Of a stretch of 64,000 nt of DNA, positions 11,785 to 23,859 are shown piece after piece. Location: the NCBI GenBank assembly GCA_028583605.1, contig CM053325.1, positions 63,267,797 through 63,331,796 on the forward strand, in the 5' to 3' direction. This DNA is from Dastarcus helophoroides (Eukaryota > Arthropoda > Insecta > Coleoptera > Bothrideridae). The notes below the pieces were generated by a model. That model saw only the letters and a list, made by a program, of their open reading frames with translations, was not told the DNA's origin and did no database searches. The translations under genes were made by a program, and so were the position numbers. The stretch's first letter is position 1; each line of letters begins with the position of its first letter.

Positions 11785-12535
11785 ACAATCACTTTACCCA
11801 CGACTTCATCTGCAAATTTAAGTGAATAATTAGAATTTAACAAAAAAAAACCATCCAAAATTCAAGAGAGTTTTTAAACTTCTTAAATTGACGGATGTTT
11901 AGTATTTCGAGTAATTGATGTGACGATTTGATCAATACTAATTTTATTAAAAGTAAAAACTTAAAAATTACGACAAATGAAAATGTGATGTTAAACAAGT
12001 TTTAAATAATTAATGTAAAATAATATAGCTTGCATATGTGTACAAAATGCACCAGTTGGCGGTCACTGGTTCAACCGTCCATCGTCAATTCTGTTGAGCC
12101 TTGAGCCTTGCAACAATTTTTATAAACCTGATTAATGAGAATTTATTAAATTTTAAACAATTACATGAAGAAATCAATTTAAGGAATTTGGAAAACAATT
12201 AAGTGTGTCAGGTTGAATGACACCTTACAAATAAGGATACAAATGATTTAAAATCTGTTTAATGGAAGATTAAACAACGGATCAATTTATTTGTTTTAAT
12301 GTTTTTATATGTTTCTGTAATAGATGAAGCTGCCAATCAAATATGCTTTCTTATTTAGGAAATTTGTGCTACCGTTGCACTCTTTAAAATACGGGATACT
12401 TCTTTCCAAATACGGATTTACCAAAATATGGAAGAACCTGTAAAATACGATCTGGTACCGCAGAGAAGTCGAGAAGAGAGGGAGTTGCGCCCTATCGCGT
12501 TATGACGCTGGCAAACTATTAGACTTTCTCAAAAA
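11785..12535 (+). repeat. Dispersed repeat family R, copy 1 (split)
   Basis: 11785-11890 and 12270-12535 match, in the same order, 27270-27360 and 27370-27637. Shared words include AAATTTAAGTGAATAA, AATCAAATATGCTTT, ACCGTTGCACTCTTTAAAAT and ACGGATTTACCAAAATATGG. In copy 1 about 370 bases of other sequence lie between the two parts. No protein or terminal signature identifies the element class. Confidence 0.7.
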
Positions 12536-12559
12536 GAATCCTAACTACAATCAAGTTTG

Positions 12560-12745
12560 AACCCTCATCGTTAGATGACGCCGTCATCGCGTCGTCATGG
12601 CCATGTTTTGAATTTAATTACAGAGAAAATGCGTCGGGCCATATGCACGAGAGTGAAATATCGAGAAAGAGCGCGAAATCTGGCAACGCTGAAACGAACA
12701 AACAGACAGACAATCACAGATTCACATTTATATATTAGTAAAGAA
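12560..12745 (+). mobile_element. Non-LTR retroposon 3' tail (RTE-like)
   Basis: The segment ends in AACAAACAGACAGACAATC and CACATTTATATATTAGTA, the typical tail of many arthropod RTE-type elements. An inverted, similar tail lies at 47015-47085. No reverse transcriptase remains here. Confidence 0.5.
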
Positions 12746-12840
12746 GTAAAATACAATTAAAAATAAAAGCGCTTCTTTAAATTTATAATATTTTTAAAGT
12801 CTAATTGGCCTAATTTTTTTTGTGCAACGCACTGCTCCTT

Positions 12841-12891
12841 GGTATCTCTCTGAAGATGATAGCTTGGATATCGAAACGCGTTAGAGCAACC
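12841..12891 (+). ncRNA. Hammerhead-ribozyme-like motif, family A, structurally complete
   Basis: Stem I: GGTATCTCT (12841-12849) pairs with AGAGCAACC (12883-12891) as 4 + 3 bp around a 2 x 2 internal loop. The core CTGAAGA is at 12850-12856. Stem II is GATA/TATC with a G-A mismatch and one more C-G pair, after one unpaired T. GAA (12873-12875) is followed by ACGCGT (12876-12881), a perfect palindrome that could form stem III alone or in a dimer. The T at 12882 fits the cleavage position (H). The layout matches minimal type I hammerheads of Penelope-like elements. Cleavage is not shown by sequence alone. Confidence 0.6.
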
Positions 12892-12955
12892 TCCGATGTG
12901 TTTTTTAACCTTTCTTGGTTTTAGATTACAAGATTTGTATTTCAATTTTTAATAG
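12841..12955 (+). repeat. Dispersed repeat family A, best-preserved copy
   Basis: It carries the complete hammerhead-like head (12841-12891), then the body (GATGTGTTTTTTAACC, TCTTGGTTTTAG) and ends near CAATTTTTAATAG, without the GATAACCAAGG tail of other copies. Confidence 0.8.
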
Positions 12956-13084
12956 ACCTAAATTCTTTTAGATATTTTGTTAAGATCCAAAACCCGTGTG
13001 GATTTTGGTTTTTGGCTTTTTCGAATCAATATATAATTTTACGCTGAAAATCCTTTTTATGTACTCTGCCACTTTCAATATACT

Positions 13085-13150
13085 AACACCAGAGAATATT
13101 GAAACACAAATCTTGTCCTCTGAAACCAAGAAAGATAAAAAACATAACAG
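13085..13150 (-). repeat. Family A fragment
   Basis: The reverse complement of the family A body: words corresponding to TTCTTGGTTTCAG and GACAAGATTTGTGTTTCAAT. The head and tail are missing. Confidence 0.65.
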
Positions 13151-13627
13151 AAGTTATTTAAGGAAATTAAATAATCTTTGGTTACTTTTTTTGGAACTTT
13201 GCTTATTTGTTAATGACATTACCCTTAAACAAGAACTGACATATATTTTCATAACCAAAAGCATCGAAAATTTTACACGTTAGTAAACTTTCTGATTAAA
13301 TGCAAAATTGAAGTTTTATTATTGGTAATAAAATCTCACTTTGATTCAAAACGTGTGGCTGCATAAGTACGAAAACATCTTCCTTCGAATGGAGCAGATA
13401 AAATCTTGGATTCGTTTGTATACTCGTAAAAGCTGTTTGCATTTACCTTCGTTACTAATTCCAACTATGAAAGTGGGTTAAATAAAAATTGAACACAAAA
13501 AAACAAAATATACTCTACAGTGTAAATTTTCAAACATCAAATTAAAAAAAAAATCACATCTGAAGAGATTTGCACCTCGACCCTTGGGTATCATTTTAGT
13601 TGAATAATAATTGCTTCTAATGAAACG

Positions 13628-13735
13628 ACTGGTCCTTGGTTATCTTCAAAAATTTAAATATAAATCTTATCTTCTGAAACCAAGAAAGATATTTCTTGAT
13701 TTCAGGGGACAAGATTTGTATTTCAATTTTTTAAT
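13628..13735. repeat. Family A inverted pair
   Basis: A - strand piece (CTGGTCCTTGGTTATCTTC to AAACCAAGAAAGATA) is followed at once by a + strand piece (TTCTTGATTTCAGGGGACAA to TTTCAATTTTT). Two head-less family A bodies therefore meet in opposite orientation. The same arrangement is found at 29416-29542. Confidence 0.7.
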
Positions 13736-13739
13736 AATT

Positions 13740-16700
13740 GCTTGACCATCCGCACCACTGAAGCTTGGAAAAAATGTTCAAAGATCTAAATTTAAAGCTC
13801 GGTAAAGTTAACGGTCGTCAAAAAATGAATTTTCTTACGAAAAACTAAATATTACATGAGATCAAGGTTTGGATACTGTAATGAGCAGCTGTTTGTGACC
13901 ATAACCAGTGAGTGTATATAGTTTTTCAAAATTGTAGAATTTTGCTCATGTTTAAAAATTTTCGAAGAATAATTTACCTCCGATTTTCGGACCCAATTTG
14001 TCTACGTTGTGTTTAAAATTATTTTAATCTAATAAATTGTAACCCCAGCTCGTAGAGTCGACAGGGAAGTGTTATCAAATTCAAACAACAATTGACCTCA
14101 ACGTTTTATTACAATAGGTCAACAATTAAATGAACAAAATTTCAAGTTTGTGATTTTCAAGTGTTCTTAAACATAGTACAACAAAATAAAGTGGACCTGT
14201 TTGTTTCAACTTGTTTAAATTTGCTGGACACAGATCTGAGAGAAATATTTCTTTAGAAAATTAAGAGAATTCATTAAGCACAAATAATCTGACATTTTTT
14301 TTGTTTAACTCTTTCGCTCATATATAGTACGTCGGTTATTAATTTCCCAAAGTTTATTTTAACCCTAATAATCGCAATATTTTCCCCAGCTGAGCCATTC
14401 AGTTTGTACTCAAAGGTTTTCAAACCAAATGCAGCTAACTTTGTACCTGATTATCGGTGGGCGTTCGCTGGTTAGTTTGTACACGGAGGTTCTCAAACTA
14501 TTTTCAGGTGTCTGTTTTATTCCCCAATTCTTGTGAGTTTTGTCGCTTCTTTATTCAAGCATTCGTCACATAGCATACAGTTTTCTGTCAAAGCTTTGAG
14601 CTAACAATATCCAAAGGATAATGCTACGAGAAAATGGAGCTCAAGCTTGGAAATGAAGTTGTGATTTATCGTAATAAATCAAATTTATAAATGTTGATTC
14701 AATCTTACAGTTCTCTCGTTTTCTCACTCTTTCTTTCTTTCCTTTGTTAACTTGTTCCTTTGTTTGTTTTCTGTTTTTCTCATACCAAACTCAATCATTC
14801 GAACTCAAACCAGTGTCATAAAATAGACTAGAAATATTGTTCAGATTTCGTAGAAACTTTCTGAGCAGAATTTGCCCTTCCAACACTACATCTACTTCTA
14901 CGGCTACTGTTCTAATAGAAGGGGCGTTTTCTGGCTTAGAAAGTGGCTAAGCTTGACTTAGCACAAAAAAAAACATTTAAATTAAAGTTAGAAACTGGCA
15001 AGAAGTTCTCATTTCTTTCGTCAAAACATCTCCCTAACGAGAGCTGATGGTGATACTGCTCGTTCACCTACGTTAGTACTCCCCATTTGTCAACAGATCT
15101 ATAAGGCTCTCTTTGGGCCAGGTTGTCTTGTCCTATATTTTTGGGATTCAAGCAACCTACGAAGGAGAATCTGCGAATGAGGTAGCACTAGGTGAATACA
15201 CCAAAACAAGAACTAGGTAAGAGCTCATTGTGGCTTATGCTTCTAGGATGTTAAGGTGTACAATGCCCACGTTTCTAGAACTTGCAGAACATCATCAGTA
15301 AAACCCAAATATATGTGTCTGCTGCCAGTTACCGGACCTTTGTGGTGATGGGTATAAATTATTTTGGAACCCCTGGAAACTCAGCTTCCAACAGCAGAAC
15401 ACTAACATCGACCTTAAGGAAATGAAAATGTTTGTATGAAGCGAATGCGCTTTATTTCCTTTTCGTTTTCTTGTCTTTGTATTTTTATTTTGTTTTATTT
15501 TTGTTTCCTTTTTTGAAACTGAGACTGATAGTTGCACCAGTCAGCGGTAGGGTTCTTGGCCCTATAATTATTTTCTAACAACGACTTTCTCATTCATTCT
15601 GTTGTTGCGGAATTTTAAATTCCTTTCTCTTTTTTTTGTACGCCCCCCAACCCCATATTGATCAAAATTAGGAACAAGTATTTTCTCAAATTTTAGGAAA
15701 AGTTAATTAAATCATATAAGAGCGAAAAACCATCAAACAAATTCATTAGACAATTTAAAATTTACTTGCCTATTTTTTTCGTAGCAAACATCACATAAAT
15801 GGCACAAGAACTTCACGTTGAACAGAAATTGTGTTTTTTTTTTGTTCATTCACGTTAATTAGCACAAACAGAAGCAGTTTTTGTTTTTTTTAAACTCCCG
15901 TATTTCGTACTCGTTTTTATAAGTCCGGAAGTTGACCATAATTTCTAAATTAATTTCATCGGAGTTTAGTATTTGACTACCTTAAAATTGGTCTTTGGTG
16001 TTTTATCTTTTTATTCCCCTACCCTTAACTTCTGGGGACCGAAGGACATTCTCTGCATCTCGCTAGAGGGCATGAGGATGCAGAATTTCTACTAATTTAA
16101 ATATTTCTAATCCAAATTAGCCCTTAAATAAATTTTGAAAAGGATTCTTAAAGTGCATATCAAACTGCAAACCCCTTTTGAATAATGTCGTCCCTTTATC
16201 TTGCAAATTTTACTTCGATAATTGAAATTTAAATAACTTACAATTGTACGTGTTTATAAGGGCGTTTTTTGAACGTCAAATTCCTCCAGTCTACCACCAC
16301 ATGGTCTTGCCGAGATATTTGCTACGGTCTCCGTTATTGACACTTACCCTTATTTATTACTTTACTTTTCAGCGGTCCTTCAAAACTAACCATTATGGTT
16401 GCGGTTGTACATATTTTCAATTTTAAGCACGTTTAACTGTTTAATTACAGAACATTTAATTGGTCATTTGTCAAGACAAAATGTTAAGTGTTATTAGTTT
16501 TTGTTAATAAATTTTATCTTTTGGAAATGATGGATTTTTTTAGAAAATTTTAACGTCAAACCTTTTTTTTTCAAAAATTATGGTTTCTTTCTTCTTCGGA
16601 TTTAGAGAGTAATTCAAAATGTGTACTTATTTCTAAAATTTCGAATCAAAAAAACCAAAATTTTCGAGTTCGAACAGGTCACATTAAGAATTAACATATC

Positions 16701-17690
16701 CTAATTTTGTTCGGAAATTCACGTTTTTAAAAAAGTTAATATTTTCAGAAATGATTAATAATGAATTTTGGTTATTTTTAAGTATAAACAGGGTCGTAAT
16801 TAAACTTTTTTAGAACGAGTTTGTGCACTCTAAATGTAGACTTTTCTGGACATTTCGAATTAAAATTCCAAATTCAAAAAATTTTGGCAAAATTTTTAGG
16901 TTTCTAGAAAGAATCGAAGTTTAAAAAAATATTTGTAAGTTTGAAGTAAATACCAAGATTTTAAACTTTGAATTTTGAGAAAAAAAAAAGTAAAAGTATT
17001 AACATACTTCGCATTTAGCAAAAAATCTAATTTAATTTGAAAATTTCCAAAAAAGGTCGAAATTTTAAGATTAAAGGTAAAACTTACAAAAAAACGATAA
17101 AGAACTTTATAGTAAAATTTTTTTTTTCGAAATTCGGAAGAATCAAATGCACTTCGACATTGCAAATTCAGATAGCAACAATAATTCCCAAAATTGCCCA
17201 AAATAAAAAACGTACGAATTGAAGTTGTTGCCAGTTAGAAAAAGAATTGGACGCTAAAAGGAGACTTGAACTTAAAAACATCTAATCTTCCATAATTTAT
17301 AAAGAATATCCAAATTCCAAATGTTCGGGTGCAAATTTTGAATTTGAGATAAAAGTTAAAATTATGAATTTAATCAAAATTTGAAAAAAATTAAAAAAAA
17401 GAAGATTTTTCTCCAGCTGACTTAAAAACTATGTCTTTAAATAGAGCACTTTCTATAGGCATTTTTTATACACAAGTGAAGGTTATAGAAGACAGTTCAA
17501 AGATAAATTTTAAGGAATATCTTTCGAGTAATTTTATCATCTTACCCACACATCTGTTTTTATTTAGAAATTAAATTAAGATAAATAGGTAACGTTGTTG
17601 TTAAATTACTAGAGTTGGACTCTTATATTTTAGTATACTTGTATACAATAATAATATTAATAGTAAAGTAGTATTGGACTGTGGCTTCTT
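13740..17690. other. Mostly unique intergenic DNA
   Basis: No gene was recognised in about 4 kb. There is a direct repeat of about 27 bases (AGTTTGTACTCAAAGGTTTT near 14400 and a variant near 14484), a GC-richer stretch at 15000-15350, and weak minisatellite-like sequence at 16550-17400. Frames up to 101 codons on either strand lack any family signature. Confidence 0.45.
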
Positions 17691-17744
17691 AGCTCTAACC
17701 TAGACGCAAACAAAGACTAGGTAGTTTTAGCAGAAGAATCGCAG

Positions 17745-17758
17745 CCCCCCCCCCCCCC
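17745..17758 (+). repeat. Run of 14 C
   Basis: A homopolymer of C followed by GAAAAAAAA and then CCTGGTTACGTGCCTGG. The context looks like the end of a decayed mobile element, but no partner end was found. Confidence 0.7.
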
Positions 17759-18479
17759 GAAAAAAAAATCCTGGTTACGTGCCTGGTCCACCCTGTATGT
17801 ATCTTGTACCAATAAATTTTTAAAAACAAATTCCGGTTCATATTTGATTTACCCTCGTATGATCGTATTAATGAATTTGAACAAAACATCATTCTGGAAT
17901 CTGCACAAACTCTTTAAAGCTGTACAAGCTGCAAGTTTTACACTGTTTACTTTTAAAACATTTCAGAAAATGGTTACCTTTCCTGAAATGAGTAGAAATC
18001 ATAATAAATATGATGAAAAAAATGTTTAATTTGTAGAAAGAATCCATAAATTGAATTAGAATGTATCGAAGGATTCCACATCAGTTATCGCGTTCGAGGA
18101 AAATATGTTTTTCTGAATAACCACTACGTAATTCGCTAAGTGTAAAATAACTTCAAATCACAGAGTTACATTAAAATATAATAAGAATGATTTTTGTAAA
18201 TAATATTTAAGCATAAACATAATTTTTCTATTGGAAAATGTTCCATTGATTTTTATTTTAAGATAAAACATATAATTTTATACATTTAACATTTATAATT
18301 GTTCGAAATTTCGTTTTATTTCAATGCTAATTTGGTTTTCAAATTAAAGTTTTTGTTATTTTAGCCGGCAAAAATTCATTATAAATAAGCTAAATGGTTG
18401 TCTCATTATCGAGACAATAACATTAACCTCCGTTTTAAAACTCATTTATTGCATAATTGATTATTAAATAGATTGAGAA

Positions 18480-19060
18480 TGCCTTTGTAACCTTGCAGAT
18501 TGAATTTCCAGGAGAATGCTCCCTCAAACTATGCTGCTAAATTGGACTTAATTAAGAGCACCCAATATCTAATTTCCCTAATAGGTACACAAGAAGGCCG
18601 CATCCACCATATTTCCCTACTCACCTGCGCAGCGCCTGCAATAAGAGCAAGGAAGGGAGCCCACGAGCACACCCGAATCAACAGTTTTCAGGCCTTCGCG
18701 GGGGAGTTTAATAGCTGAAAGAGTCCGTCCGAAAACCGACAAAAGACAGCGTAAACTGGTGCGGGCCGCAGGTTGCAGCATCTCCATGGAGCAGGCGCGC
18801 CAAATATACGTGTGGCCGTGCTCCCTCTATCCATTTTATTTCATATTACCTTAAATCATATAATGGACAGCCGAATCCCCCTGCCCCGTCAGAGGAATTC
18901 GTGCCTAAGCATAATCTATACTTTTAAATTGAAGTTATTAATACGTTTTGTTAATTATTTAGGGTTTCCACGCACAAAAAGGGTTCTCGGCAATCCTGCG
19001 GTTGCTAAACACGAAATGTTAGGTCAACTTACAAATACGAGGCATGTTAGTATTTTATCC
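18480..19060. other. GC-richer island, possible regulatory element or untranslated exon
   Basis: 18590-18840 is much richer in G and C than anything within several kb and contains CACCTGCGCAGCGCC, GGCGCGCC and a CCATGG. Two small open frames exist (72 and 96 codons) but match no known family. A conserved noncoding element, enhancer or untranslated exon fits better than a protein gene. This is a composition argument only. Confidence 0.3.
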
Positions 19061-19369
19061 TGATCTTTTGTACAGATCATATTTGTGTAAGTGTACAATA
19101 TTTGACGAGTGGTTGTGATGGCGTGGGCTATGTTTATTTCGTGTTGAATCTTCATAATTTAACCATTATATTTATTTAAAAATTCAGCCAAGAGCGAGTC
19201 GGGCTCACACAATTAGGGTTGCGTACCAATTTACACATTTTTACTTATGAAGGCATTTGAAATGTTATCGAAATTTGCTTGGATTATAATTAAAAAATAA
19301 AAAAAATGTCTATTTTTAATTATAGACTTTTTTCTACAATCAATGGCAATATTTATGGAACTGGTAATT

Positions 19370-19466
19370 GTATTAACCCTTTCACCGCTGATTCAAAAAT
19401 GTATGAAAACTACAGGTGCTCAATATATCTTATACTATTAAATGAGTTAAATTTGTTTATATGTAT
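19370..19466 (+). repeat. Segment shared in inverted form with 28430-28525
   Basis: About 95 bases (with GAAAACTACAGGTGCTCAAT and AAATGAGTTAAATTTG) recur as the reverse complement directly next to another copy of the same LTR near 28.4 kb. The two LTRs have the same window orientation although the flanks are inverted, so one inverted duplication of the whole locus does not explain it. Confidence 0.75.
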
Positions 19467-19839
19467 TGTTACGGGCTTATCGGTTCGAATTGATTACCAC
19501 GTGTGAATTACACCACTTTATTGCCAAATTGACTCGGCACACTTCAACTGAACAATTAACTCACTTATTATTAACTTCTACTAACTCACTAATTACACTG
19601 ACTCTAACTGACTGACTTGAGGGAAAGCTGACCGCCTTTTATAGTTTTGGCTCCCGGCTTCTAGAACTTTTCGGCAGATAAGGCTTATCGTTTACCGAAA
19701 TTTCTGGAACGCTTATCTGCCGTTTGTTTCGTTATCGCGGCCGCTTTTCCCTTATCAGATCCTTCTAGAAACTTTTTATATTTACTAAATTCTACAATTC
19801 TATTCTAAATTCTATTCCATCTATTTACATTGCGTTACA
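19467..19839 (-). mobile_element. Solo LTR, HSE family, copy 1
   Basis: A 373-base solo LTR read on the - strand. It begins TGTAACG and ends CGTAACA and is flanked by the 4-base target duplication GTAT (19463-19466 and 19840-19843). It has a TATA box (19636-19643, - strand). It also has heat-shock-element modules: CTTCTAGAAC at 19658-19667 and three alternating GAA/TTC units at 19696-19710, plus CCTTCTAGAA further on. No internal retrotransposon sequence is present, which indicates LTR-LTR recombination. The superfamily (Ty3 or BEL) cannot be set from the LTR alone. Confidence 0.9.
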
Positions 19840-19869
19840 GTATATAATATCGTATATTCATTTTTCGGT

Positions 19870-20440
19870 AAAATGACTAATGGTTTTGATAAAATTGTTA
19901 ACTAAGGATTTTTTGAGTTGAAAAGTCGATCCAGATAGATGTTTTGGTAAAAATTAGGAATTAACAGTTCTTGAGGACATTTTAATTCTTTAGGTACAAA
20001 TTTTTTATCTCCTAAACGGCTCTATCGACTTCTATAAAACTTGGTAACTAAGGTTTTTTTGGTTCAAAAAAAATAGTACAGATAGATGTCACCATTTTTA
20101 GGAAGAAATTTTTATCTCAGAATCGGTTTTATCGATTTCGATGAAATTTGGTAAATAAGGGTTTTTTGGATTAGGAAAACAATAAGTATATAAATTTGAG
20201 ATCGCATTTTGTCAGGGACATCATTGGCCTCTGGAAACAATTTTTATTTCCGAAAGGGCTTTATCGATTCCGACGAAACTTGGTAAATGGAGGATTTTTG
20301 TGTCAAGAAAATGATCTAGACGGATTTAGTTTTATTAAAATTTCGGTATCGCCATTTTTTAATTTTTTAGGAACTTATTTTTTCTTCAGGAACAAATAAT
20401 ATTTATATCTGAAACGATTCTGCGTATGTTCTATCGATTT
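19870..20440. repeat. Diverged tandem repeat, 110-145-base unit, block 1
   Basis: Marker words (TATCGATTTCGATGAAA, CTTGGTAACTAAGG, TTTTTTGG, ATGATCTAGATAG, CACCATTTTTAGG) return at about 144, 108 and 131 bases. Block 2 at 21430-22010 continues the array after an insertion. No coding or structural role is evident. Confidence 0.75.
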
Positions 20441-20587
20441 CGACCAAGTTCTAATGCACAGACCAATAGGGTTGAGCATTTATCAAATTCAGAGTTTGCA
20501 AACCAAAGACCGGTTTCGATCGTATTAGATCTCCAACCCAAATGCTGACAAATGCTCCGGCAAGTATGTACTATAGATTCAATCGAC

Positions 20588-20780
20588 ATCCTTCATGTGA
20601 CTCCTAAGTACTACCACCTATTAGTTCATAGAAGAAACTGAGGACAATTCCAACAAGAGCTGGGCTGCATACTGCTATTATCCTTACTGTCTATTTGCAT
20701 ACGACACTTGTTGGAGTTGTTCGCAGATTCTTCTATGAACCAATCGGTGGCGGTTCTTAGGAATCACAAAAAGGATATTT
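20588..20780. repeat. Imperfect long hairpin
   Basis: The left arm (CTCCTAAGTACTACCACC, TTCATAGAAGAAACTG, ATTCCAACAAG) pairs with the right arm (CTTGTTGGAGTTG, CAGATTCTTCTATGAA, GGTGGCGGTTCTTAGGAATC). Arms are about 70 bases with a loop of about 50 bases. It lies in the insertion that splits the tandem array. A decayed foldback element is the simplest reading. Confidence 0.65.
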
Positions 20781-21283
20781 GGGTCCGCCATTAGTGCGTG
20801 GACGGAGAATAGCTCCTAGACGTACATATGCTTGGAGTACATTTTGAAATTATTTTCATTTTATGTGGGTTTGGTTGGTCGTTTTCCTAATGGACGATCC
20901 AAAATCAGGAGAGAGGACTCCGATGCAGTCATTTGTAAACACGCAGTGTGATGTAGTATTAACCAATTTGCAACAAAATTAATCATTGATACCTTTTTAG
21001 TTTCCATAAACCATAAACTTGTTGTCTTATATTACTTAGTTATGCAGAGTGATGGAGGTTTGCAAATCCAAAAATTACTAAAAAAATCATACATTATTTT
21101 GCTGCTTTTCCATAAGGCTATTTAAATATGTAAAAATATAGTGTTCTATTTAAAAAAAGTAAGTTTATATTAACACTCTGTATATGATTGGTGCAATAAA
21201 ATGAAAATAATTTTAAAATGTGCTCCTTATAGATGATGAAAACCACTGGACAAAATTGCATTTTGATGTCTTTTCAGACTTAG

Positions 21284-21442
21284 GAGCTGAGTAAGGAAGT
21301 TAAATATTTGGGACTTACCTTAGGTACCAAACTGAGCTACGGTGCTCACGTGGAAAAAGTTACTGCCAAAGCTACTAAGGCCCTATGGGCCTGTAGAGGT
21401 ATGATGGCAAAACAATGGGGACTCAGACCAGCGATGGTCACA
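21284..21442 (+). pseudogene. Jockey-like non-LTR reverse transcriptase fragment
   Basis: One frame from 21296 reads EVKYLGLTLGTKLSYGAHVE and continues with KVTAKATKALWACR and QWGLRP. This is the region after the reverse transcriptase palm in Jockey-clade elements, where YLG, the KV.KA..AL..C block and WGL are typical. A stop precedes it in frame and both ends are cut, so it is a dead fragment of about 50 codons. It sits at the edge of the insertion in the tandem array. Confidence 0.75.
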
Positions 21443-22010
21443 ATTTTTTTAGGGACGACTCTTATCAGTTTTGATAAAACTTGGTGACAGGGAATATTTA
21501 GGTCAAGAAAATGATCTAGGTAGATACAATTTAGCAATTTTAGTAAAAATTCGAGGTCACCATTTTTAGGGACATCTTCCTGTTCCTATCGATTTCGATG
21601 AAACTCTTGAAACTAAGATTTTTTTGGTTCCAGGAAACGATCTATATAAATTCAGGATCACCATTTTTTAGGGGCATCAATTTTTATGCCCGAAACGACT
21701 ATCAGTGACGATGAACTTGGTAACTAGGACATTTTTGGATCAAAAAAATGATCTAGATATCATAGCAATTTTAGTAAAAATTCGGATCCTTACTTATTAG
21801 GAATATCTTCCTTCTTGAGGAACAATTTTTTTTCTCTGAAACGGTTCTGTCGATTTCCAGGTAGAGGATCACTATTTTTAGGGATGTTTTTATTCTTCAG
21901 GAAAAATTCAAACTCAAACTTCGATGAAACTTGACAACTAGAAGATTTTTGAATGATAAGTGCTATTTTAGTAAAATTTTGATGTCATCATCTTTTAGGA
22001 AGATCTTACT
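21443..22010. repeat. Diverged tandem repeat, 110-145-base unit, block 2
   Basis: Continues block 1 with the same marker words (AACTTGGTGACAGGG, GATCTAGGTAGA, TTTTAGTAAAAATTCG). At least four more diverged units are visible. Confidence 0.7.
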
Positions 22011-22531
22011 CATTGAGGACAGGATAAAGATAAGAAATCTTTAGCGTAAGGAAAATAGACCAGAACAAAATGACACTTCGAGAAAAATTACATTTATAAA
22101 ACGAACAGAAAGAGATACATATCAGACGAGCCAATCACAGCAAATCCAGATTGCTACTTTCCTCCTTGAGTCTCTCTATTCTGGACGCTTGCAAACTTCC
22201 AACAAAATTTTAATTTGTGCCTATTTTATATTTCCTGCAATACAGTGACTATAATATATTTTGCGCATGTTTTGAGCACGAAGCAATTGTTCCTATGGAC
22301 ACGCTAAGCGTGGTCTCAGTATGGTATTCGTTAATGTCTCGGGTTAAAAACATCGAGTCGATGACTAACACACTTAATGGGATCGCCTCCGCTCATGCTA
22401 AAATGTTCGATTCCAACCGTAATTACTGTATTGCGCGAACTAGTGCTAACTCCGAAAATCTAAATGAAATAATATAAAAGACAAATTTGATCTGCATTCT
22501 ATTCTTCAGATAATCAAGTTTTTTATTTGAA

Positions 22532-22680
22532 AAAAATTATTACTTCATGGGTCAAAAGGCCTTGGAATGCAAGCACATATTTCTCCATATTTTTTTTTCT
22601 CAATAACTATTACTGTATGGGTTAAAAACCCTTGGAATGCAAGCAGCTATTTTTCCATATTTTTTTTCTCGACAACTACT
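22532..22680 (+). repeat. Tandem duplication, about 75-80-base unit
   Basis: Two adjacent copies share CCTTGGAATGCAAGCA and TCCATATTTTTTTTCTC with small changes. The surrounding 22080-23850 region shows no gene. Confidence 0.8.
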
Positions 22681-22689
22681 ACGATATCA

Positions 22690-23850
22690 AAAAAACCTAC
22701 AGTTTTTCGATAATTTATGGCGCAATACTTTCTATCCATAGTAAAATCTAAATTTTATATTCTAGAAATCTACATCTAGGGGCGGTTATTTCTTATATAT
22801 TTCGAACTGTATCTTTAGGACCATTGTATACACAGTGTATGTTTAGTTCTACTTGGATAATTTAAACCCTTTTATGAACCAAAACAACTTTTCAATGATG
22901 CAACAATTTAGTAAAATATTGCAAAAAAAAATATTACATAAATAATGCATTAGATTGATTTGGGTACGCTGCTATTTAAATTTTATTATCATATTTGGAA
23001 TTACGTAATGTTTTCGAAGGAATTACTACCAGCTGAAATATGTGTCTACGTTAGGTTATGATAAATTTATGATATAGTGGTTATAAACCCGTATGCAGAC
23101 ATTTCCAGCTATAGTACAATATCAATTCGCATAAAATCTGCATCCAGTGTAATCTGTTAAGTGGTAGCCGTTGCGCTTCGCTTTTCTATTTAGGAAAATT
23201 GGGTTGCATGGAAAGCTCTGTTGAAATTTTAAATCATCCTCGAATTTGGTCAACTGGGTTACTTGTTACAAATGAATCGGACGGTCCTTGTTAAGAAGTT
23301 TATCCTAAAGTGTGAACTGATGTACTGTTAGGAAAATTAATTAACTTAAGCTTTGAATTTACCATCTCGCAAATGGCGTTGCACTGTTTATAATTAGCGT
23401 AAATTATGTTATTCTTACTCAAATACACAATAACCAGAAAATCCTATTAAAGGGTAAGATAGTAATGGAGTTTCGAAATGGACAGTTTGATAAAAGATCA
23501 GTTTTATGGCGAAATTGGAAACTGGACTTGTTTGTATTCTGAAATAATTTAGCTCAAGGGTATTATATTAATCGGAACTTTAAATTACAAATTGTAAGCA
23601 ATTACTTCGACACGCATCTACATCTATTATCAAAATAAACTGGAATTAGTTTAATTATTCTGAAAGGAAGTAAAGCATATGGATCATGGAGGATACATTT
23701 ACAGATACAATTTTAATTTTCAGTATGCATCGCTAAATAGCACCATGGTGCCCCATGATTTTTTGATGCAATGTGATTTTTTGTATATTTGGATTGTGTG
23801 TGGCCTTTTTGACAACTTTTTTCTAAAATGAATCTACCCTAGGACGACTG
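22690..23850. other. Intergenic, no gene seen
   Basis: AT-rich DNA without a recognisable exon, RNA gene or repeat. Confidence 0.5.
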
Positions 23851-23859
23851 TATTGTCAG

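Noticed and set aside
22217..22477. 86-codon frame as a small gene
   Set aside because: No homology, no promoter or splice context, and average composition; expected by chance in 64 kb.
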